Source: Bacteroidota bacterium
Lineage (GTDB): Bacteria > Bacteroidota > Bacteroidia > Palsa-965
Assembly (NCBI GenBank): GCA_016194975.1
Contig: JACQAM010000012.1
Coordinates: 1-64,000 of the forward strand
Direction of reading: 5' to 3'
DNA: 64,000 bases
How positions within the stretch are numbered: position 1 is the stretch's first letter; each line of letters begins with the position of its first letter. Shown piece after piece: positions 60,901-64,000 of the stretch. The notes beneath the pieces were generated by a model that did not search any database, had not been told where the DNA came from, and saw only the letters and a program-made list of their open reading frames with translations. Made by a program: the position numbers and the translations under genes.

Positions 60901-63431
60901 CTGTATGTTCCGGTTGAAAGATTTGCCTGGTCTTCTACACCAAGTCCATTCGACCAGGAATAAGTATAAGGGAAAGTTCCTCCTGAAACAGTTTGTTCAA
61001 TCGTTCCATTGAGCGAACCATTGCAACTGATGTTTGTAGGAGAGAGAACACTGCTCAGAGCAGATGGCTGAGTGATGGTGAAGTTGACAAAGTTCGTGCA
61101 GTTGTGCGCATCAGTAATTGATAAACTGTAATTACCCGCGCTCAGTCCATTAACTGTTGAAGTTGTTGCACCATTGCTCCACAAATAAGAGATCGGGTTG
61201 TTAGCGAATAAAACGATCGCGGTTGCTGTACCATTATTTCCACCATTGCAGGAAACCGCAGTCGCCGCAACGGCAACAGTAAGATTATTACAAGGAGGTT
61301 GAGTGATCTGAACGCTATCGATCAATGTGCAATTGTTCGCGTCATGCACGAGCACGGAATATGTTCCCGCAACAAGCGTGTTGATGGAAGAAGTAGTTGC
61401 AGCATTACTCCATGTGTAAGTGTAAACCGGAGTTCCACCTGAAATATTCGCTGCAGCGCTTCCATCATTACCACCAATCGCTGTAACGTTTGTGTGCGTC
61501 ATAGTATTTATGAGTTGTGTTGGTTGCGTGATGGTAACGTTCACCACTTTGGAACAATTGTTCGCGTCGGTAACGAGACACTGATATGCTCCAGCTGTGA
61601 GTCCGGTTGCAACTTGTGTTGTTTGAAATAAAGGATCACTCCACAGATATGTGTAGGATGGTGTTCCGGCAATAACAGTTGCAGTTGCTGTGCCTGATGC
61701 ATTTCCATTGCAGAGAATATTTGTACTTGACGCAACAACGTTGTACGCGTTGCATCGTGGTTCATTCACGACAATGCTCGAAGCGATCTGGCATCCGTTC
61801 GCATCTGTTGCTGTTACAACATATACTCCATAGATAAGACCGGAAATGGTAGAAGTAGTTCCGCCATTCGACCAGAGGTAAGTATATGGAGCACTTCCAC
61901 CACTAACATTGGCAGTAGCAGTTCCATCGTTGCCACCATTTGTTGAACATGGAGTACTCGAAGTAATAATGGAAAGCGAAGAAGGTTGTGTGATCGTTCC
62001 GCAATCGGTGCTGATGCATCCGAGATTATCCATTACAGAAAGACAATATGTTCCAGCAGCTGCGGAAATATTCGCAGTCACCGCACCTGTGCTCCATGAA
62101 TAAGCATAAGGTGTTGTTCCACCTGTAACAGTTGAAGTGAGCGCTCCAGTACTACTACTGCAACCTACATTCACGTCGGGAACAGTCACAACAAGTGGTG
62201 AAGGAAAATGTAATGTCACCTGATCTGTTGCTGCGGAACATCCGCCACCCGCACCAGTTGAAGTGAGTGTGAGTGTAACTGCTCCCGAAGCGATCTCCGC
62301 TGCAGTTGGAGTATATCCGACAGTGAGTGAAGTATTGTTTGGAACAAATGTTCCTGCACCACCGGTCCAGATTCCACCTGTTGCATTCGTTACTGTTCCG
62401 CTAAGAACTGCAGAAGGAGTTGTTGGACACAAGGTCTGATCCGCACCTGCATTCACAGTCGGAGGAGGAACTGCTGTAACAGGAACACTGATGTGTAAAG
62501 CAGGACAGTGAAGTGAATCATAAAGAATATCTCTTATTTCAAGACTGTATGTTCCTCCAAGTGTCGCGTTGTATGTTGTAGAAGTTCCAACTGTAATGAG
62601 TGAAGTATTTCTCCATGTGTAAGAGTATGGAGATTGTCCGCCGGAAACTGATCCGGTAAGAAGCACGCCCGGTCCATTGGTACAGAAGGTAGCCGAACTC
62701 GGAGTTACACTTCCTGCGAGAGTGCTCATATTATAGATGCGCACAACTCCGCACGTCGCTACATATCCGCAAAGTGTCGCGATCGGTGTTCCGCATATTC
62801 TGTAATCAATGAATGCCGGTGCACCAACTGCAGGAGTGTACAACACCGTATCACATTGACTGATGCAACTGAGATAACTATTGTATTGTCCTGGCGCGCC
62901 CGGAAAAATGGATTGCCATGTGATCGAACTTTCTACAAGTCCGAGTACATGTATTGGCAGATTGCAACCGATGCGCGTTGTATCATTATGCGGGAACAGT
63001 GGTTTTGGAATCGATTTGATGTAATATGTATTTGTATTGTTTCCCGGTTTACAAAAAGTAATGTGATGCGGACCAACTCCTGTTATACAAACAGGCGAAC
63101 CAACTGCAACCGGTGGACCGCAATTGATCTGGTAATACATGGATCCGGAAGGAATGGCTTGTGATGGATCGTGAATAATATCGAATCCCATTTCAACCAT
63201 CGCGGCACCGGTGTCGAGCGTTACATCGAATGAAGTGCAATTGTCTCCTCCTGTTGCGGTGCAGCAATGTCCGTTCCGGGAATGAGTTGGAGATGTCCAC
63301 CATCCGTTCGGCTGACCCGTCAGGTCAACGTTGAAGAATGGAACCGAAGGATCGCAGGATGCATTCTGTGCTTTGAGATCAAATTCGCTTACTACTAGAA
63401 GCAGGAGAGAAAGAAATAAAAATTTTCGCAT
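57981..63431 (-). CDS. Giant SprB-repeat surface protein with T9SS type B C-terminal domain
   Basis: This protein of about 1816 residues has a signal peptide (LFLSLLLLVVSEFDLKAQ). A Cys-rich N-terminal domain of about 240 residues follows (13 Cys). The body contains about fifteen SprB-type repeats of roughly 75 residues (CNGxxxGxI, GGxxPYTYxWSNG, DISxLxxGTYSVxVTDANGC) plus two variant units. It ends with a type B sorting domain (GFSPNGDGNNDFF, FNRWGNKVW, YFVILNISD). SprB is the mobile cell-surface adhesin of gliding in relatives, but homology at this level does not prove motility. The ATG at 63431 directly precedes the signal peptide. Confidence 0.93.
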   Translation of the reverse strand: MRKFLFLSLLLLVVSEFDLKAQNASCDPSVPFFNVDLTGQPNGWWTSPTHSRNGHCCTATGGDNCTSFDVTLDTGAAMVEMGFDIIHDPSQAIPSGSMYYQINCGPPVAVGSPVCITGVGPHHITFCKPGNNTNTYYIKSIPKPLFPHNDTTRIGCNLPIHVLGLVESSITWQSIFPGAPGQYNSYLSCISQCDTVLYTPAVGAPAFIDYRICGTPIATLCGYVATCGVVRIYNMSTLAGSVTPSSATFCTNGPGVLLTGSVSGGQSPYSYTWRNTSLITVGTSTTYNATLGGTYSLEIRDILYDSLHCPALHISVPVTAVPPPTVNAGADQTLCPTTPSAVLSGTVTNATGGIWTGGAGTFVPNNTSLTVGYTPTAAEIASGAVTLTLTSTGAGGGCSAATDQVTLHFPSPLVVTVPDVNVGCSSSTGALTSTVTGGTTPYAYSWSTGAVTANISAAAGTYCLSVMDNLGCISTDCGTITQPSSLSIITSSTPCSTNGGNDGTATANVSGGSAPYTYLWSNGGTTSTISGLIYGVYVVTATDANGCQIASSIVVNEPRCNAYNVVASSTNILCNGNASGTATATVIAGTPSYTYLWSDPLFQTTQVATGLTAGAYQCLVTDANNCSKVVNVTITQPTQLINTMTHTNVTAIGGNDGSAAANISGGTPVYTYTWSNAATTSSINTLVAGTYSVLVHDANNCTLIDSVQITQPPCNNLTVAVAATAVSCNGGNNGTATAIVLFANNPISYLWSNGATTSTVNGLSAGNYSLSITDAHNCTNFVNFTITQPSALSSVLSPTNISCNGSLNGTIEQTVSGGTFPYTYSWSNGLGVEDQANLSTGTYSVLITDSHGCTTTATTIITEPAILLATSSNTQVTCHGGNDGAIDVSMSGGVTPYVYNWSTGATTQDISGLTFGNYTLTITDANGCGLINPFDVAINEPADVNIDSIIKVCPAPGSGLSSVTVYPSGGSNLTYQVSFDNGITFLGSGIYNTMLAVGQSYQVVVHDNNGCTTPAATTLVIPPAVDIQTVSFNPCIADGVTSIPVTLTATGGNGGPLYFSFDNGVTYLGANIFTTNLATGNSYNIIVKDSSGCVSVTEPISIPNEIIPSGVTSSFAGGFQVSCNGSTDGSIDLSAIGGSGAYTYSWSNGATTEDLSNIAAGTYSVVITDALACTDTLNFTLAQPTVLTSSTVAFSGFNGNNVSCNGSSNGSVDLTVNGGVTTYTYNWSNGSTTEDISSLAAGIYSVTITDANGCTTTSSVTLTEPSAMIADIQPTNVLCFGNATGAADLTPGGGVSPYTFNWSNGNTTEDLGSLSSGSYSVTFTDANGCQLTSSITITQPTDLITSGVTTDLTCFQNSTGAIDVTTSGGTSGYTYYWSNASTTEDVSNLSSGNYSVTVTDANGCSDNLSFTLTEPTLLTTSITALSNYNGYNIGCAGNSDGTIDITSAGGTPTYTYVWSNSAVTEDVNNLSAGTYSVNVTDANGCTSTLAVTLTQPVALGLTSTQQNVLCNGFNTGSIDITMSGGVNPYTYSWSNSATTEDISAITSGSYSVSVTDANGCVLTNSFVISQLSPMILSNTSLNPLCFGDNNGSIDLSVNGGLAPYTYTWSNGQSTQDISALASGSYTVNVIDANNCSSGDTILLTDNSPMSSSVSSPVQTDGFNVTYSGGSDGSIQITVNGGVTPYTYAWSNGASTEDQSNIPAGNYFVIITDANGCSTTTSILLSEPFVLQMPTGFSPNGDGNNDFFVVHGLEAFPQNKIEVFNRWGNKVWQADDYMNTWEGTTSSGDKLPDGTYFVILNISDGQKVLNGYIDIRR
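58240..62250 (-). repeat. Coding SprB-type repeat array
   Basis: About fifteen in-frame units of roughly 220-250 bp encode the SprB-like repeats. They are spaced regularly but vary in sequence, and two units near 60200-60500 have a different core (DNGITFLG). This is a coding array, not a CRISPR. Confidence 0.83.
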
Positions 63432-63597
63432 GTGATGTGTTATTAAGACAGGGCAAAGAAAGTCAGCACTGCATTTACACCACATGATCGTGGTTGCTGC
63501 GAACAGTGATTAATGTCACGTTTGGATAAAAGGAAGGGAAAATAAAACAGGACGAAAATTTATCCGCCGTGTTTTATTGATAATTGTCAGTTAATGA

Positions 63598-63682
63598 TCA
63601 GCGACTCACTTGAACTTTTCCAGTCTTCGAAGTTTTTCCATCACTGATTCTGTAGAAATAAATTCCAGGAGAACGTACTCTT
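63598..63682 (-). pseudogene. Orphan T9SS type A sorting-tail fragment adjoining the CFA-like gene
   Basis: Read on the minus strand in the frame shifted from the CFA-like gene, this gives RSPGIYFYRISDGKTSKTG then KVQVSR and TGA, a typical type A sorting tail end. It starts immediately at the stop codon of the CFA-like gene. No upstream cargo frame is joined. It is most simply a remnant of a deleted gene. Confidence 0.6.
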
Positions 63683-64000
63683 CTATTTCCCCAGCAAATA
63701 ATGCCCCACGAACCATTCTTCTCCATTCTTATAGCCCCACAATTCTGCGCACGACATGTAGAACACGCGCCAGTACACCCACCATTTTTTTGCATTTTCA
63801 TTTCCGTAGGTTTTCCCGAATAACGGAAGAATGGAATTTTTATTCCGGTCCATATTTTCCAGCCACGCCTCGGAAGTTTTTGAATAATGCATCCCGGAAA
63901 CGCGCCAGTGTTTTTTCACTTTCAGATCTTCATTCCAGTAATAGAGATAATGATCGGAAGGCATCATTCCGCCCGTGAAAAAATAGCGCGACATCCAATC
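63683..64000 (-). CDS. CFA-synthase-type methyltransferase C-terminal part (cut by window end)
   Basis: About 105 residues are visible on the minus strand, entering from the right edge. Segments RYFFTGGMMPS, HYSKTSEAWLENMD and WWVYWRVFYMSCAELWGYKNGEEW match the C-terminal region of cyclopropane-fatty-acyl-phospholipid synthases. The N-terminal SAM domain is outside the window. It differs from the cfa gene at 43520, whose C terminus lacks these motifs, so two distinct family members exist here. It ends at a TAG stop. Confidence 0.82.
   Translation of the reverse strand, partial: DWMSRYFFTGGMMPSDHYLYYWNEDLKVKKHWRVSGMHYSKTSEAWLENMDRNKNSILPLFGKTYGNENAKKWWVYWRVFYMSCAELWGYKNGEEWFVGHYLLGK

Noticed and set aside
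57981-63431. CRISPR-like regular spacing in the giant genes
   Set aside because: Repeat units are long (220-260 bp), in frame and encode known SprB/Ig-like domains.
1-64000. tRNA or rRNA genes
   Set aside because: No cloverleaf-like or conserved rRNA segments were seen in the intergenic regions; a covariance search would settle it.

Overview
The window is chromosomal DNA of a member of the Bacteroidota, most likely an environmental Flavobacteriales or Chitinophagales relative that I cannot place more precisely. The evidence is as follows. There are two giant secreted repeat proteins with type IX secretion (T9SS) type B C-terminal domains, each next to a PorP/SprF-family gene. Several other proteins carry type A sorting tails. 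A gldA gene is present, and so is a SusC-style TonB receptor with a carboxypeptidase-regulatory-like domain. Promoter elements follow the Bacteroidota pattern (-7 TAnnTTTG, sometimes with -33 TTTG). Both window edges cut genes: the giant protein at the left and a cyclopropane-fatty-acid-synthase-family gene at the right.

Layout. 1-7.3 kb: a giant type B T9SS substrate followed by PorP/SprF. 7.4-8.4 kb: an unrecognised secreted protein. 8.7-10.4 kb: an arsenic operon (arsR, arsM, arsC) with two matching ArsR-type operators. 10.4-13.6 kb: an accessory patch holding a foldback element, a class II Fic AMPylase with a C-terminal winged helix and two palindromes at its start, and three AT-rich unrecognised genes, two with HEPN-like Rx4H motifs. 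13.7-15.1 kb: a VIT1/CCC1-type transporter and a MerC/zinc-ribbon membrane protein. 15.1-25.3 kb: a sialidase-like T9SS cargo and a tight six-gene minus-strand run (permease, SDR, Rieske oxygenase, amidohydrolase, outer-membrane barrel, DUF5916 protein). 25.6-39.4 kb: mostly housekeeping genes (dtd, rsgA, gldA, metK, csaA-like, der, era) mixed with lineage-specific secreted proteins. 39.7-44.8 kb: a lipid-modification cluster (FAD oxidoreductase, DUF1365, lipoprotein, CFA synthase). 44.8-55.1 kb: rluF-like, epimerase and GMC oxidoreductase genes, a small membrane/regulator operon, T9SS cargo, a TonB receptor, MazG, Pmp3-like and DUF2752 genes. 55.1-63.4 kb: a second T9SS module (SprB-repeat giant, PorP/SprF, PorE-like TPR/PD40/OmpA lipoprotein). 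The right edge holds an orphan sorting tail and a second CFA-like gene.

How it fits together. The two T9SS modules build surface-exposed repeat adhesins, probably with a dedicated PorP/SprF partner each. The arsenic operon reduces and methylates arsenic but has no efflux pump inside the window. Intergenic DNA is rich in foldback elements and short private tandem repeats. Four genes (rsgA, der, era, mazG-like) have a -7 box exactly 4 bp before the start codon, which suggests leaderless transcripts. No rRNA, tRNA, CRISPR array, complete insertion sequence or replication origin was seen.
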